In this document: positions 27,813 to 37,116 of the stretch, piece by piece
Layout of the letters: each line of letters starts with the position of its first letter
Numbering within the stretch: position 1 is the first letter of the stretch
Assembly: GCF_001442625.1 (NCBI RefSeq)
Contig: NZ_LMZQ01000004.1
Coordinates: 62,001-126,000, forward strand
Origin: Pedobacter ginsenosidimutans
GTDB lineage: Bacteria > Bacteroidota > Bacteroidia > Sphingobacteriales > Sphingobacteriaceae
Direction of reading: 5' to 3'
Length of the DNA: 64,000 bases
The notes under the pieces: model-generated
What the model was told of the DNA's origin: nothing
What the model saw: only the letters and a program-made list of their open reading frames with translations
The model's database searches: none
Program-made: the position numbers and the translations under genes

Positions 27813-27820
27813 TAATTTTG
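27813..27820 (+). promoter_or_regulatory. Candidate -7 promoter box of uvrC (TAATTTTG)
   Basis: Exact TAnnTTTG match 15 bases before the uvrC ATG. It would allow expression independent of the toxin-antitoxin pair. Confidence 0.45.
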
Positions 27821-27835
27821 CTCCATTAATCCCTC

Positions 27836-29638
27836 ATGAGCAGTTTCGACCATAAAGCAGCATTAACCGCAATTCCGCATAAACCTGGTGTTTACCAATA
27901 TTGGGATGCTGATGGAAAGCTCATGTATATTGGAAAGGCGAAAGACCTGCGCAACCGTGTAGGTTCTTATTTCAATAGCGACAGGAATCAATTTAATGGT
28001 AAAACAAGGGTACTCGTTTCCAAAATCCGTAAAATTACATTTACCATTGTTGATACGGAGATTGATGCCTGGTTACTCGAAAATAGCTTAATTAAAAAGC
28101 ATCAGCCAAAATTTAACATCAACCTAAAGGACGACAAAACGTATCCCTGGATTATTGTTAAAAATGAAAACTATCCACGGATTTACTGGACAAGGAAAGT
28201 GATTAAAGATGGTTCTACCTATTTTGGTCCTTATGGTTCGATAGGCATGATGCATACCATTTTGGATCTGATTAAAGAAACCTATCCCCTTCGTACCTGC
28301 AGTTTACCACTAACGGAGAAAAATATAGCTGAAGGGAAATTTAAAGTTTGCCTGGAATATCAAATTGGTAACTGTAAAGGTCCTTGTCAGAATTACCAAA
28401 CCGAAACGGACTACGATAAAAATATAGGTGAGATTAAAGAGATCCTGAATGGCAAAATCGGAAATGTAATCCGGGATGTTAAAGGGATCATTAAATCGGC
28501 ATCAGAAAACCTGAACTTCGAGCTGGCGCATCAATATGCAAGGAGACTAGAAGTACTGGAGAAATACCAGAGTAAATCTACCGTGGTAAATAGCGCCATT
28601 ACTAATGTGGATGTTGTGAGTATTGCATCGGATGAACGCTATGCATTTGTGAATTACCTGAAAGTGATGAACGGAACGATTATCCAGACGCAGACCATCG
28701 AGGTTAAAAAGCAATTGGATGAGAGTGACGATGAGATTCTAACCCTCGCCATGTTGGAGTTCAGAACGAAATTCAGCAGCACTTCCAAAGAGATTATTGT
28801 TCCTTTTGAGCCGTCGTTAGAAGATGAAAGTTTAAAATTTACTGTACCTAAGCTCGGCGAGAAGAAAAAACTCCTGGAGCTTTCGCAAAAGAATGTTTTG
28901 TTCTTTAAAAAAGAGAAACTTAATCAATACGAAAAATTAAATCCTGATTTACGCACTGATCGTATTTTAACGACCATGCAGAAAGATCTGCGTTTAACTC
29001 AGCTTCCAAAACATATAGAATGCTTTGATAACTCCAACTTTCAGGGGAAATATCCGGTTTCAGCGATCGTTGTTTTTAAAGATGCAAAACCATCGAAAAA
29101 AGACTACCGCCATTTTAATGTGAAAACGGTAGAGGGCCCTAACGATTTTGCGACCATGGAAGAAGCCGTTTTCCGCCGCTACAGGAGAATGTTGGATGAA
29201 AACCAGACTTTGCCTCAGCTCATCATCATTGATGGCGGCAAAGGGCAGCTTTCGTCCGCCCTGAAGAGTTTAAAGTTATTGGGCATAGAGAACAAAGTTA
29301 CCGTAATTGGTATTGCCAAACGTTTGGAAGAGCTGTTCTATCCTGGCGATTCCTATCCTTTGTATCTGGATAAAAAATCGGAAACCTTAAAAGTGATCCA
29401 ACAGCTACGTGATGAAGCCCACCGCTTTGGAATTACCTTCCACCGCAAGAAACGCGATCAAGGAACACTTAAAACAGAACTGGAGCAGATTGAAGGTATC
29501 GGCAAAACTACCGCAGATAAACTACTGACGCATTTTAAATCAGTTAAAAAAATTAAAGAGGCTACCGAAAAAGAACTGGCAGAAGTGCTGAATAAAAAGC
29601 AGATGATTACCCTTCAGGCCTATTTTAATCAGGAATAG
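27836..29638 (+). CDS. uvrC: Excinuclease ABC subunit C
   Basis: 600 residues. The GIY-YIG nuclease domain opens with KPGVYQYWDADGKLMYIGKAKDLRNRV. The Cys cluster CLEYQIGNCKGPC follows, then a UVR helix pair for UvrB binding (about residues 200-235), the RNase H-like endonuclease domain (ECFDNSNFQGKYPVSAIVVF and IIDGGKGQLSSA), and a final helix-hairpin-helix (QIEGIGKTTADKLL). UvrC makes both incisions in nucleotide excision repair. It ends at a shared terminator facing gldN. Confidence 0.96.
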   Translation: MSSFDHKAALTAIPHKPGVYQYWDADGKLMYIGKAKDLRNRVGSYFNSDRNQFNGKTRVLVSKIRKITFTIVDTEIDAWLLENSLIKKHQPKFNINLKDDKTYPWIIVKNENYPRIYWTRKVIKDGSTYFGPYGSIGMMHTILDLIKETYPLRTCSLPLTEKNIAEGKFKVCLEYQIGNCKGPCQNYQTETDYDKNIGEIKEILNGKIGNVIRDVKGIIKSASENLNFELAHQYARRLEVLEKYQSKSTVVNSAITNVDVVSIASDERYAFVNYLKVMNGTIIQTQTIEVKKQLDESDDEILTLAMLEFRTKFSSTSKEIIVPFEPSLEDESLKFTVPKLGEKKKLLELSQKNVLFFKKEKLNQYEKLNPDLRTDRILTTMQKDLRLTQLPKHIECFDNSNFQGKYPVSAIVVFKDAKPSKKDYRHFNVKTVEGPNDFATMEEAVFRRYRRMLDENQTLPQLIIIDGGKGQLSSALKSLKLLGIENKVTVIGIAKRLEELFYPGDSYPLYLDKKSETLKVIQQLRDEAHRFGITFHRKKRDQGTLKTELEQIEGIGKTTADKLLTHFKSVKKIKEATEKELAEVLNKKQMITLQAYFNQE

Positions 29639-29681
29639 CTCTTTAATCCTGTTTTCTTTGAAGAATGATTAAGATTTCTCC

Positions 29682-29701
29682 TCCAAAGGAGTTCCTTTGG
29701 A
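29682..29701. repeat. Small inverted repeat after uvrC
   Basis: TCCAAAGG (29682-29689) and CCTTTGGA (29694-29701), part of the phrase TCCTCCAAAGGAGTTCC. It has the look of the word repeats in other spacers of this window. No T tract. Confidence 0.5.
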
Positions 29702-29722
29702 ACACTACGGAAATGAGGATAT

Positions 29723-29756
29723 AAAAAAAGCTCCGATTTTCATCGGAGCTTTTTGT
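29723..29756. terminator. Bidirectional terminator between uvrC and gldN
   Basis: AAAAAGCTCCGAT (ending 29737) pairs with ATCGGAGCTTTTT (ending about 29754) around a very short loop. A's on one side and T's on the other serve both convergent genes. Confidence 0.88.
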
Positions 29757-29762
29757 TAATAT

Positions 29763-30677
29763 TTAGTATTCCCAAAGACCTTGTTCGTAATCAAGAACAG
29801 ATTTTTTAATCCTTTCTGATTCGTACAACCTTTCTCTAGGATCGGTAATAATATCTCTGATCTTATTGTCGCCAGGATTCGACTCTTTAACAATATAGCT
29901 GCTGAATAAGCGACGGATAAAGAAATCATCGAAACTCAATGCCGAAGCATCGTTATTGGTATTAATCAAACGTTTCTTCGTTAATATCTCCCTAGCCTCT
30001 GGATAGTACACCCAAAATACCGGTTGCCATTGTTTAGAAACCTCATTGTATTTTAATGGAGCAATGCCTACAATACGCGGTTCGAAAACAGAACGCTTGG
30101 TATCGAAAATCCAGTCTTCTTTAATTCTGAATTTCAGGAATAACTCCGGGTTAAAATCATTAACTACAGTGGTAACCGTTCCGGTTTTATTGTTCGAAAC
30201 CTCTGCTGTTCCTAAAGCCGATTTGGAAGCAGAATCTGCCGACATTGGATTAAGGAAAGCATCATCTTCGTTCAACGCGCTATCAATTGGTGAATACGCT
30301 GTTAATTCATCTTTCTTAATTGCGGCAATCAATACATCAATTAATCGAGATTTAGGTGATTTTAAGGCTGAGTTAACCGTATCACGCAAGTCAATTTCTC
30401 TCCAGATCCGTTTTGCATAAAAAACATCCTCTTCTCTTACATCTGCCAAAGGAACCATTTCAGTACTATCAATGTCCTTACGGGCATAGAAACCATCTTT
30501 AGGTGGTACCTTAAGTTTCTTTTTAGCTGTTTTAACAGGAGCTTTCACTGTATCTACCACTGGAGGAGCGGCAACTACTGGTGCAGCTTTCTTTGGTGCT
30601 AACTTGGTTGGTTTTTTTTGTGCAAAAGCAAACGAGGTTAACAAAACTAAAATAGCAATACTTAAAATCCTTTTCAT
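29763..30677 (-). CDS. gldN: Type IX secretion / gliding protein GldN (PorN)
   Basis: 304 residues. A signal peptide ends at FAFAQ, followed by a Lys/Pro/Ala/Val-rich stretch (residues 22-60) and the conserved core EDVFYAKRIWREIDLRDTVN, PLKYNEVSKQWQPVFWVYYPEAREIL and a C-terminal YESERIKKSVLDYEQGLWEY. GldN with GldK forms the periplasmic ring that contacts the GldLM motor. It is last in the gldK-L-M-N operon, 7 bases after gldM. Confidence 0.95.
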   Translation of the reverse strand: MKRILSIAILVLLTSFAFAQKKPTKLAPKKAAPVVAAPPVVDTVKAPVKTAKKKLKVPPKDGFYARKDIDSTEMVPLADVREEDVFYAKRIWREIDLRDTVNSALKSPKSRLIDVLIAAIKKDELTAYSPIDSALNEDDAFLNPMSADSASKSALGTAEVSNNKTGTVTTVVNDFNPELFLKFRIKEDWIFDTKRSVFEPRIVGIAPLKYNEVSKQWQPVFWVYYPEAREILTKKRLINTNNDASALSFDDFFIRRLFSSYIVKESNPGDNKIRDIITDPRERLYESERIKKSVLDYEQGLWEY

Positions 30678-30684
30678 CTTCTTT

Positions 30685-32217
30685 TTATTTTACGCTAAAC
30701 GCTAATGAAGGCAAAATTCTTTGACGACCATCTGGCCCTACAGAAACAATATCTTCAAAAAATACCCTTGTACCAGGCGTAATTGAGTTTATTGCACCTT
30801 TAACCGCACCTGCAAAACTTCCACCATTACCAGGAATGGTAACGGCATCAGAACGCGGTTTTATAATTGTTAACTTATAACGTTGTATTTTAAACTTAAC
30901 ATCGAAAGGAAAATCATCCAGATCTGCTTCAATTTCAGTTTCACTTTTTAGCTGTACTGAAGCTACATCACCTCCGGCGCGGCCACCAACCTTAGCTACC
31001 GGAGCAGGGATAGCTTTAACCCTGAATTTTTGTGAGCCTAAGCTAACCGTTTTACCAGCATTATTTGCCGATACATTAATGGATACTTCCTGACCAACCA
31101 TGCTTCCCGGGACATTAACATTATAGTTTCCGTTACCACCAGACATTGAACCTCCTGAAATAGAAGCACGAACGCTTTCTAGTGGGAAACCTGCTGCCGA
31201 AACTGTAAATGGATTAGCAATACCTGCATAAATTACATTCAGTTTGGTTGAAGAAACAGATGCTGATGGTTTCGCTACCTGATAAGTTTGTGGCTGGGTT
31301 TTGTATTCTTTTACCTGACCATCGGTTTGGCGAACACGAATCGTACCAACCCATGTAAACTGGCCAACACTACCTGTACCACCACTATAAGTTCCTTTAC
31401 CATCTTTAACAGATAATTTACTTCCATTAACGGTAATATCAGGAGTTGATCTCGAATCGCTGGCTGTTAAAAATACTTCAGCAGTATATGGCTGACCTTG
31501 GATTACATAAGAAGTAGGTGCTACTGCAACTGCTGCAAACTGATCCAAATTAACCTGTGCTTTATCCATATTTCCGAACAATTTTTTAACTACTTCTGCT
31601 TCAGCATTTTTGGTGTCTGTTTGCAGTTTGGTTAAAATCGTCATTGCAGCAGTTAATGGCGTTCCTTCACCAAAGTAAGTTTCCTGCCAGTTTCCTTTTC
31701 TTTTTCTTGCAGGATCTTTAGCTTCAAGAGAGAATGAAACATTTGCTCTATCAGCCGGGTCTAGCAAAGAGATTAATTTTTCGCGTGTGGCGTTAATTCT
31801 CTTTTTCAACTCATCTGCTTTCTTTTGATTGATCATGATATTCTGTGCAATATCCTGATTTGATCTATTTACCAAATCGTCAGTTTCCGGATCGATTCCA
31901 TCACCTGCCTGGGTAAACTCTTTTTTAATGCTTTCAATATAATTATTTAAGTCATCAGCTGCCTTTTGTGCCTGTTTTGCCTTATCGTAAATTGGCTGTG
32001 CACGGGCTGGCTCTTCTTTCAACTTCGAATTTTCGAAGGCAGAAAACAACTGATTAATACTTGTATTTACATTGTTTTTAGAAGTATCCAAACTATCGTT
32101 GATATTTTTGAATGCATCTAAAATGGTATCTGATACGTTTAAGGCGAGCATCGCCAACAATACCAAATACATGATATTGATCATCCGCTGCCTTGTTGTT
32201 TCTTTTCCGCCTGCCAT
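30685..32217 (-). CDS. gldM: Type IX secretion / gliding protein GldM (PorM)
   Basis: 510 residues. The N-terminus MAGGKETTRQRMINIMYLVLLAMLALNVSD holds the single membrane helix, with a Glu near residue 5 and the GldL-contacting segment. A long coiled-coil and several beta domains follow in the periplasm (KLNVIYAGIANPFTVSAAGFP, VSINVSANNAGKTVSLG). GldM spans the periplasm and transmits motion driven by the proton gradient through GldL to the GldKN ring. Its position after gldL (42-base gap) is canonical. Confidence 0.96.
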   Translation of the reverse strand: MAGGKETTRQRMINIMYLVLLAMLALNVSDTILDAFKNINDSLDTSKNNVNTSINQLFSAFENSKLKEEPARAQPIYDKAKQAQKAADDLNNYIESIKKEFTQAGDGIDPETDDLVNRSNQDIAQNIMINQKKADELKKRINATREKLISLLDPADRANVSFSLEAKDPARKRKGNWQETYFGEGTPLTAAMTILTKLQTDTKNAEAEVVKKLFGNMDKAQVNLDQFAAVAVAPTSYVIQGQPYTAEVFLTASDSRSTPDITVNGSKLSVKDGKGTYSGGTGSVGQFTWVGTIRVRQTDGQVKEYKTQPQTYQVAKPSASVSSTKLNVIYAGIANPFTVSAAGFPLESVRASISGGSMSGGNGNYNVNVPGSMVGQEVSINVSANNAGKTVSLGSQKFRVKAIPAPVAKVGGRAGGDVASVQLKSETEIEADLDDFPFDVKFKIQRYKLTIIKPRSDAVTIPGNGGSFAGAVKGAINSITPGTRVFFEDIVSVGPDGRQRILPSLAFSVK

Positions 32218-32259
32218 GTTTGATGTAGCTTTTCCTTTTAAAATTAAAAACTAAACAAA

Positions 32260-33063
32260 TTATACACGTGGGCTGTTCATAGCCGATAACATATTGCCAT
32301 AAATTGCATTAAGCGATGATAGGTTTTTAGCCAACTTATTCACCTCTTCTTTAAACTGTTTCGAATCTTCCATCGATTCGTTAAAGTTCTGCATGGTTAA
32401 CGATAAGTTTGAATAGAATTTATTCATCGATTTTAGATGCGCGCTAGAATCTTGTAATTCTAATTCATATACCGCATTTAAAGCTGATAAATTTTTAGCC
32501 AAATTGTTAACCTGATCATGGTAAGCCTGAGAATCTACGGTGCTCTCGCCCATTGCTTTCAAATTAGCCGTGGCTTTATCAAAAGATGCACTTAAATTAT
32601 CGAAACCTGCTGATGCTGTTTTAATTTTGCCCGTAAACTCGTTTGTTGCGGTAGATGCATCTGCAACATTAGAAATTGTTGCTACTTTATCACCAAAAGT
32701 ACGCAAACCAGAGCCTAAACTTTCAATCAATTCAGGACCAATTTTAGCATCTGATAACATTTTATCCAAAGCTGCTGTGTTCGATGCCGTTGCTGCAACT
32801 GGTCTTGCCGAGGCTGTTGGTAATTCTCCTTTAAAATCCGGTTTTAATTCAGGATAAACTCTTTCCCATGCTGGTTCTGGTTCTGGCGGGAAGAAACCTG
32901 TTAAGAAGAATAATAAAGCCTCAACGCCCAAACCAGCGCCTATAATTAAATTCGCCCATGATCCACCAAGATGCGTAATTTTAAATAACGCTCCAATAAT
33001 TACAATACTTGCTCCCCATGAAATCGCTACGTGTAACCAGCCTGGTTGTTTCTTTGCTGCCAT
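32260..33063 (-). CDS. gldL: Type IX secretion / gliding motor protein GldL (PorL)
   Basis: 267 residues. Two N-terminal membrane helices, VAISWGASIVIIGALFKITHLG and ANLIIGAGLGVEALLFFLTGFF, followed by EPEPAWERVYPEL. The Glu in GVEALLFF lies in the second helix and corresponds to the proton-carrying Glu of GldL. The cytoplasmic part is helical, with two related segments (NNLAKNLSALNAVYELEL and NKLAKNLSSLNAIYGNML) forming a near repeat. GldL pentamers around GldM make the rotary motor of the system. Confidence 0.95.
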   Translation of the reverse strand: MAAKKQPGWLHVAISWGASIVIIGALFKITHLGGSWANLIIGAGLGVEALLFFLTGFFPPEPEPAWERVYPELKPDFKGELPTASARPVAATASNTAALDKMLSDAKIGPELIESLGSGLRTFGDKVATISNVADASTATNEFTGKIKTASAGFDNLSASFDKATANLKAMGESTVDSQAYHDQVNNLAKNLSALNAVYELELQDSSAHLKSMNKFYSNLSLTMQNFNESMEDSKQFKEEVNKLAKNLSSLNAIYGNMLSAMNSPRV

Positions 33064-33103
33064 AAAATTTTGATGTTTTTCTTTAGTTTTTAGTTTGTTT
33101 GGT

Positions 33104-34429
33104 TTAATGTCTTAAGTCGGTACCAGGATAAGATGAAACGCATCTGAAACCAATGTATGATCTTTGTGTATCCTGATATTCATATGTAGCTACGGCATTT
33201 TGTAGAAAATAGCCTGTATCTTTCCACGAACCACCTTTTACCACTTTACGCTTTTTGTATTTGCTGTCGGTTGCACCAGCATCGTAAGTAAAATTCGGGT
33301 TCAAATCATGCAATAATGGGCTTGCACCTTTATTGTAAGCGGTTAATGTCCATTCAGAAACATTACCTGCCATGTTGTACAAACCATAATCATTAGGAAA
33401 ATACGATCTAACACCTACGGTATAAATACCACCATCGCTTGAATAATCGCCACGGCCTGGTTTAAAGTTAGCCTGTAAACATCCTTTTGTATTCCTAATG
33501 TAAGGACCTCCCCAAGGGTATTTGGTTTTGGTATTACCACCTCTTGCTGCATATTCAAATTCAGTTTCGGCTGGTAATCTATAATCTGATCTGGATCCTA
33601 CGGGCAATTTTCTTGCTGTTGCAACGCCATCATATAACCTCGTTCTCCAATGAGAGAATGCTTTTGCCTGCTCCCAGCTTACACCAACTACAGGATAATC
33701 ATCGTAAGAAGGGTGGTTGTAGTAACCACGTACCATAGGATCGTTCTGTGAATAAGAATAATCTGTTTTCCATACCATGGTATCAGGATAAATAGCAACG
33801 GTATAGCGATCGATATAATCCTGGCGTTTGCTGTTTGGATCTTTATGCCCTAGAGCAGCTTTCTCCATATTTAATTCTGCATAAGAATATTCGAATTTAC
33901 GAACATCCAGTTCTTTTTTTCCAGGAAGTGCATCCAAACCTGAGTAATACATGCCATCTAACTGGCTCACTTGAGCGGCAGCTGCACCCTTACCTTTATT
34001 GCGCCAAATGTTGGCACCGTTTGGTCCAACTTTCCTCCAATCGATGTATTTCTCACCACCAACAGCATTTGCGGCATTTCCTTTAGGAGTAACCATAAAT
34101 TGTTGAGGGTTGCCCATCATCACAATTGCAATCGAATCGCGTACCCAGTTGGTAAACTGGCGGTATTCTGCATTGGAAATCTCGGTCTGGTCCATAAAGA
34201 ACGCGCTAATCGTAACCATTTTACTTGGCCCGTTCTGAGAGAAAGTAATATCTTCATCCGATCCTCCCAGTGGAGTATGCCCTGGCGGCACATAAACCAT
34301 TCCTAGCGGGATTCTATCGTTTTTGAATTTTCGGTTATAAGCACCAACCAGCTCACCTTGGCCGCCATGACCACAGCTTGCTAGCATTACAGTTATACCT
34401 ACAATAGCTAGAAGGTAGATTTTCTTCAT
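33104..34429 (-). CDS. gldK: Type IX secretion / gliding lipoprotein GldK (PorK)
   Basis: 441 residues from the ATG at 34429: signal peptide and lipobox VMLASC, then a formylglycine-generating-enzyme-like (FGE-sulfatase) fold with IPLGMVYVPPGHTPLGGSDED, VVGVSWEQAKAFSHWR, LPAETEFEYAARGG, NVSEWTLTAY and the ending YIGFRCVSSYPGTD. An in-frame ATG at 34501 would bury the signal peptide and is less likely. GldK is an outer-membrane lipoprotein forming the ring with GldN. First gene of the operon; a strong hairpin lies about 155 bases upstream. Confidence 0.95.
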   Translation of the reverse strand: MKKIYLLAIVGITVMLASCGHGGQGELVGAYNRKFKNDRIPLGMVYVPPGHTPLGGSDEDITFSQNGPSKMVTISAFFMDQTEISNAEYRQFTNWVRDSIAIVMMGNPQQFMVTPKGNAANAVGGEKYIDWRKVGPNGANIWRNKGKGAAAAQVSQLDGMYYSGLDALPGKKELDVRKFEYSYAELNMEKAALGHKDPNSKRQDYIDRYTVAIYPDTMVWKTDYSYSQNDPMVRGYYNHPSYDDYPVVGVSWEQAKAFSHWRTRLYDGVATARKLPVGSRSDYRLPAETEFEYAARGGNTKTKYPWGGPYIRNTKGCLQANFKPGRGDYSSDGGIYTVGVRSYFPNDYGLYNMAGNVSEWTLTAYNKGASPLLHDLNPNFTYDAGATDSKYKKRKVVKGGSWKDTGYFLQNAVATYEYQDTQRSYIGFRCVSSYPGTDLRH

Positions 34430-34583
34430 ATTTTTTATAGTGTGCACAGCACGATTAGGAGCAATTTTATCAAAAATCACTGAAATTATCAACAAAAGCA
34501 AATATTTTACGTTAAATCATCACTCAAAGGCAATTAAAGTTATATTAACATTTCTCTAACAGCCTTATATTTTGTTCAACAAT

Positions 34584-34619
34584 ATGCGTAACTCTCTTAC
34601 TAAGAGTAAAGTTACGCAT
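34584..34619. other. Strong hairpin between hemD and gldK
   Basis: ATGCGTAACT (34584-34593) pairs with AGTTACGCAT (34610-34619), and inside it CTCTTA pairs with TAAGAG around a single C, leaving only a small bulge. Total stem about 16 pairs. Only a weak T-rich tail exists on either strand. In the reverse direction it lies just after the hemD stop, so it could be a terminator or a leader structure for gldK. Confidence 0.6.
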
Positions 34620-34654
34620 TTATTATGTTGACTTAAAATAAATTATTTATCGTA

Positions 34655-35425
34655 TTATTTATTAGATATTTTGATGTAATTTTCGATAGCCATCGTCATA
34701 GATGGAACGCCTGGGGTTGGCGCAGCAATATCCACTATCAGGTCCATATCGGTACAAGCTTTACTCGTGTTAGTTCCAAAAGCAGCAATCCGGGTATTAT
34801 TCTGTTTAAAATTGGGGAAATTTTTAAACAACGACTGGATACTTGACGGACTAAAAAACGCAATAACATCGTAGAATACTTCAGCTAAATCAGATAGATC
34901 GCTCACTACTGTTCTAAACAAAACTGCAGGGGTAAAATTATATCCACTTTTTTCCAGGAACTTCATCGTGTCTTCGGTAGCCATATCAGAGCAAGGATAT
35001 AAAAACTTCTCGTTTGCGTGTTTTTTTAGCACTTCTGCTAAATCTGCGGCAGTTTGTTTACCGAAAAAGATTTTACGCTTCCTATACTGAATATACTTCT
35101 GCAGATACAACGCAATAGTCTCAGACAGACAAAAATATTTCAGTTCTGCCGGCACTTCATAACGCATTTCTTCGCAGATTCTAAAAAAATGATCTGCTGC
35201 ATTACGGCTGGTAAAAATTACCGCCGTAAAATCGGCCAGGTTAATCTTATCCTTTCTAAAGTCTCTTGCGGGCACACCTTCAACGTGAATAAAGGACCTA
35301 AAATCAACTTTTAAGTTGTGTTTTTTGGCCAAATCGTAGTAAGGAGATTTTTCTGTTTCAGGTTTTGGTAAAGTAACCAAAATACTTTTTACTTTGCGGA
35401 TTCTAGAGTCGTTCTTTTCTTGCAT
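34655..35425 (-). CDS. hemD: Uroporphyrinogen-III synthase
   Basis: 256 residues. SILVTLPKPETEKSPYYDLAKKHNLKVDFRSFIHVEG is the Bacteroidota form of the N-terminal half, with AVIFTSRNAADHFF; the C-terminal half has VIAFFSPSSIQSLFKNF and RIAAFGTNTSKACTDM. The enzyme closes hydroxymethylbilane to uroporphyrinogen III in haem and sirohaem synthesis. Low sequence conservation is normal for this family. It follows the DUF4271 gene by 14 bases on the same strand; that pairing is common in this phylum as far as I recall. Confidence 0.9.
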   Translation of the reverse strand: MQEKNDSRIRKVKSILVTLPKPETEKSPYYDLAKKHNLKVDFRSFIHVEGVPARDFRKDKINLADFTAVIFTSRNAADHFFRICEEMRYEVPAELKYFCLSETIALYLQKYIQYRKRKIFFGKQTAADLAEVLKKHANEKFLYPCSDMATEDTMKFLEKSGYNFTPAVLFRTVVSDLSDLAEVFYDVIAFFSPSSIQSLFKNFPNFKQNNTRIAAFGTNTSKACTDMDLIVDIAAPTPGVPSMTMAIENYIKISNK

Positions 35426-35439
35426 TTTCCTTTTTCCTG

Positions 35440-36417
35440 CTACAGTCCTATCGTTTTAATTAGTATAAGGATAGGACATATTTCGAGGGCGCAAAAGTAC
35501 AAAAATAAATGCATTCTAGAAAACTTATTATTAGAAAGTATCGTTATACCTGCCCGCAATAGCTGAAAAGCAAAAATAATGCCTAACAGTAAGAATGCCA
35601 ACACGATATACACCCCGCCGTATTTAAGTGGCGATAGGGCAAAAGCAACAACTAAAGGAATAAACAATAGCGATGCATTAAAGTAGCTGAGGTACAAAAT
35701 TGAGATGTATTCGCCCACCGGCTTCTGCACATTGAACAGATAACCCAAAAAGCGCAAAAGAACCAGCTTGAGGGCATAAAAAACAATTATAGTAATCGAT
35801 ATACTAAAAAAGAACTTAAACCCATCTTTAGCCTGATACATGTCATTCCACTGCGCTACCAGAAAAAAGAACATCCCAAAAACAAATCCAAACTGCACAA
35901 AAAGTAACAAAAAAGGCCAGGAACTAAACAGGTTATCTTCCTTGTTAATATTATTCAAAATCCTGTTGCTGAAAAACGATTGAACGATTGCCGACAATTG
36001 TTTCGAAAAAGCATTTTTTAGAACGGCAAAGATGATAAGCATACCAAAAATAAATCCAAGCAAACCAACATTGCCTTTTGGGATTTTTGTCCCTAGCTGA
36101 TAGGGATTTGCCTTTTTCTTTAAGTGCTGATATTTCTTTTGCCAGGCCAGTAAATCGAGTTTAGGAAAAAGATATTCCTTTTCGATGGTATCGAGCAAAG
36201 CTCCCTTATTAATTAAACTATCGGGCAGCACCCAGGTATGGTGAACAAGCGAATCGGTCGAAAATTTCTGTCTGGCAAGGGTTGCCGAATCGGGCCGGTA
36301 TCTTCGATATTGATATTGATTTACAGCTATGCTATCTGTTTGAGCAGGAATTTCTTGTGCTGCTACAAAATTAGCAGACCATATAAACGCGAACAAAAAG
36401 AAAATAAATTTCGGCAT
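35440..36417 (-). CDS. DUF4271 family membrane protein
   Basis: 325 residues from the ATG at 36417 (MPKFIFFLFAFIWSANFVAAQ), which gives a normal signal peptide; the ATG at 36429 adds four residues. A periplasmic part of about 90 residues includes YRRYRPDSATLARQKFS. Seven or so membrane helices follow, with PKGNVGLLGFIFGMLIIFAVLK and the ending LFLYFCALEICPILILIKTIGL, typical of DUF4271. Function is unknown. It is coupled to hemD (14-base gap). Confidence 0.85.
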   Translation of the reverse strand: MPKFIFFLFAFIWSANFVAAQEIPAQTDSIAVNQYQYRRYRPDSATLARQKFSTDSLVHHTWVLPDSLINKGALLDTIEKEYLFPKLDLLAWQKKYQHLKKKANPYQLGTKIPKGNVGLLGFIFGMLIIFAVLKNAFSKQLSAIVQSFFSNRILNNINKEDNLFSSWPFLLLFVQFGFVFGMFFFLVAQWNDMYQAKDGFKFFFSISITIIVFYALKLVLLRFLGYLFNVQKPVGEYISILYLSYFNASLLFIPLVVAFALSPLKYGGVYIVLAFLLLGIIFAFQLLRAGITILSNNKFSRMHLFLYFCALEICPILILIKTIGL

Positions 36418-36519
36418 GCTGTAAATCAAAACTTAAGGATGCAAAAGTAGTCGAATAATCATGGTTTACCTAAAGAAAATAAATGGATTTAGGATAAGTT
36501 ACCTCGCGCCCTCTACATG

Positions 36520-37116
36520 CTACGATCTGGCAAACCGAAGAAGCGCTTCATAATTACCTGAATCTGCCAATTTCAGTGCATTTAGATATTGTTTTCTGTT
36601 CTCACTTTCTTTTGAAAGATTTCCTGCACCCCACGTAAATACTGGTCTATCAAATATCATTTCAATAATCATATCAGCCATTAAGCGGCTATGCCTTCCG
36701 TTCCCATTAGAAAAACAATGAATACTTACTATACGATGTTTAAAACGTATAGCAATTTCATCAGGAGAATAGGTACTGTTTTCAATCCAAAACCCCGCAT
36801 CCTCCAGCAAATTCTTTAATTCAATAGCAATCTGCCATCTATCTACCCCAATATTTTTGTTTGTTTTGCGAAAAGCCCCCGCCCAAAGCCAAACATCTTT
36901 ATACATACGTTTATGTACATTTTTAATAAAGGATTCAGTAAACAGTTTATCAGATTTAATTTTTTTTCCGATGGACCATTTTACGGCTTCCTCAATATTT
37001 TGTTGCTCAAACTCATCAAGTTCCTCTCTTGTAGCAATGGTAGAAATAAGCAAATCCTCTTTTTCATCCTCATCCAAAGGGGTTTGTCCATCAATATAAA
37101 TTAAATCTAATCCCAT
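36520..37116 (-). CDS. Mobile mystery protein B (Fic family)
   Basis: 198 residues. The Fic core has IKNVHKRMYKDVWLWAGAFRKTNKNIGV and the active loop HCFSNGNGRHSR (H133 to R144). The canonical motif is HxFx(D/E)GNGRxxR. Here the metal-binding acid is Asn137, a substitution I recall as usual for mobile mystery B. Fic enzymes transfer AMP or other groups to proteins. It overlaps mobile mystery A by 10 bases. A sequence SKESEN (168-173) fits the Fic inhibitory pattern (S/T)xxxE(G/N), but its place 24 residues after the motif makes this uncertain. Confidence 0.88.
   Translation of the reverse strand: MGLDLIYIDGQTPLDEDEKEDLLISTIATREELDEFEQQNIEEAVKWSIGKKIKSDKLFTESFIKNVHKRMYKDVWLWAGAFRKTNKNIGVDRWQIAIELKNLLEDAGFWIENSTYSPDEIAIRFKHRIVSIHCFSNGNGRHSRLMADMIIEMIFDRPVFTWGAGNLSKESENRKQYLNALKLADSGNYEALLRFARS

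Noticed and set aside
33104-34429. Sulfatase-modifying enzyme as the function of the FGE-fold protein
   Set aside because: The protein has the GldK lipoprotein signal and sits at the head of gldLMN, so it is a structural secretion protein that only shares the fold.
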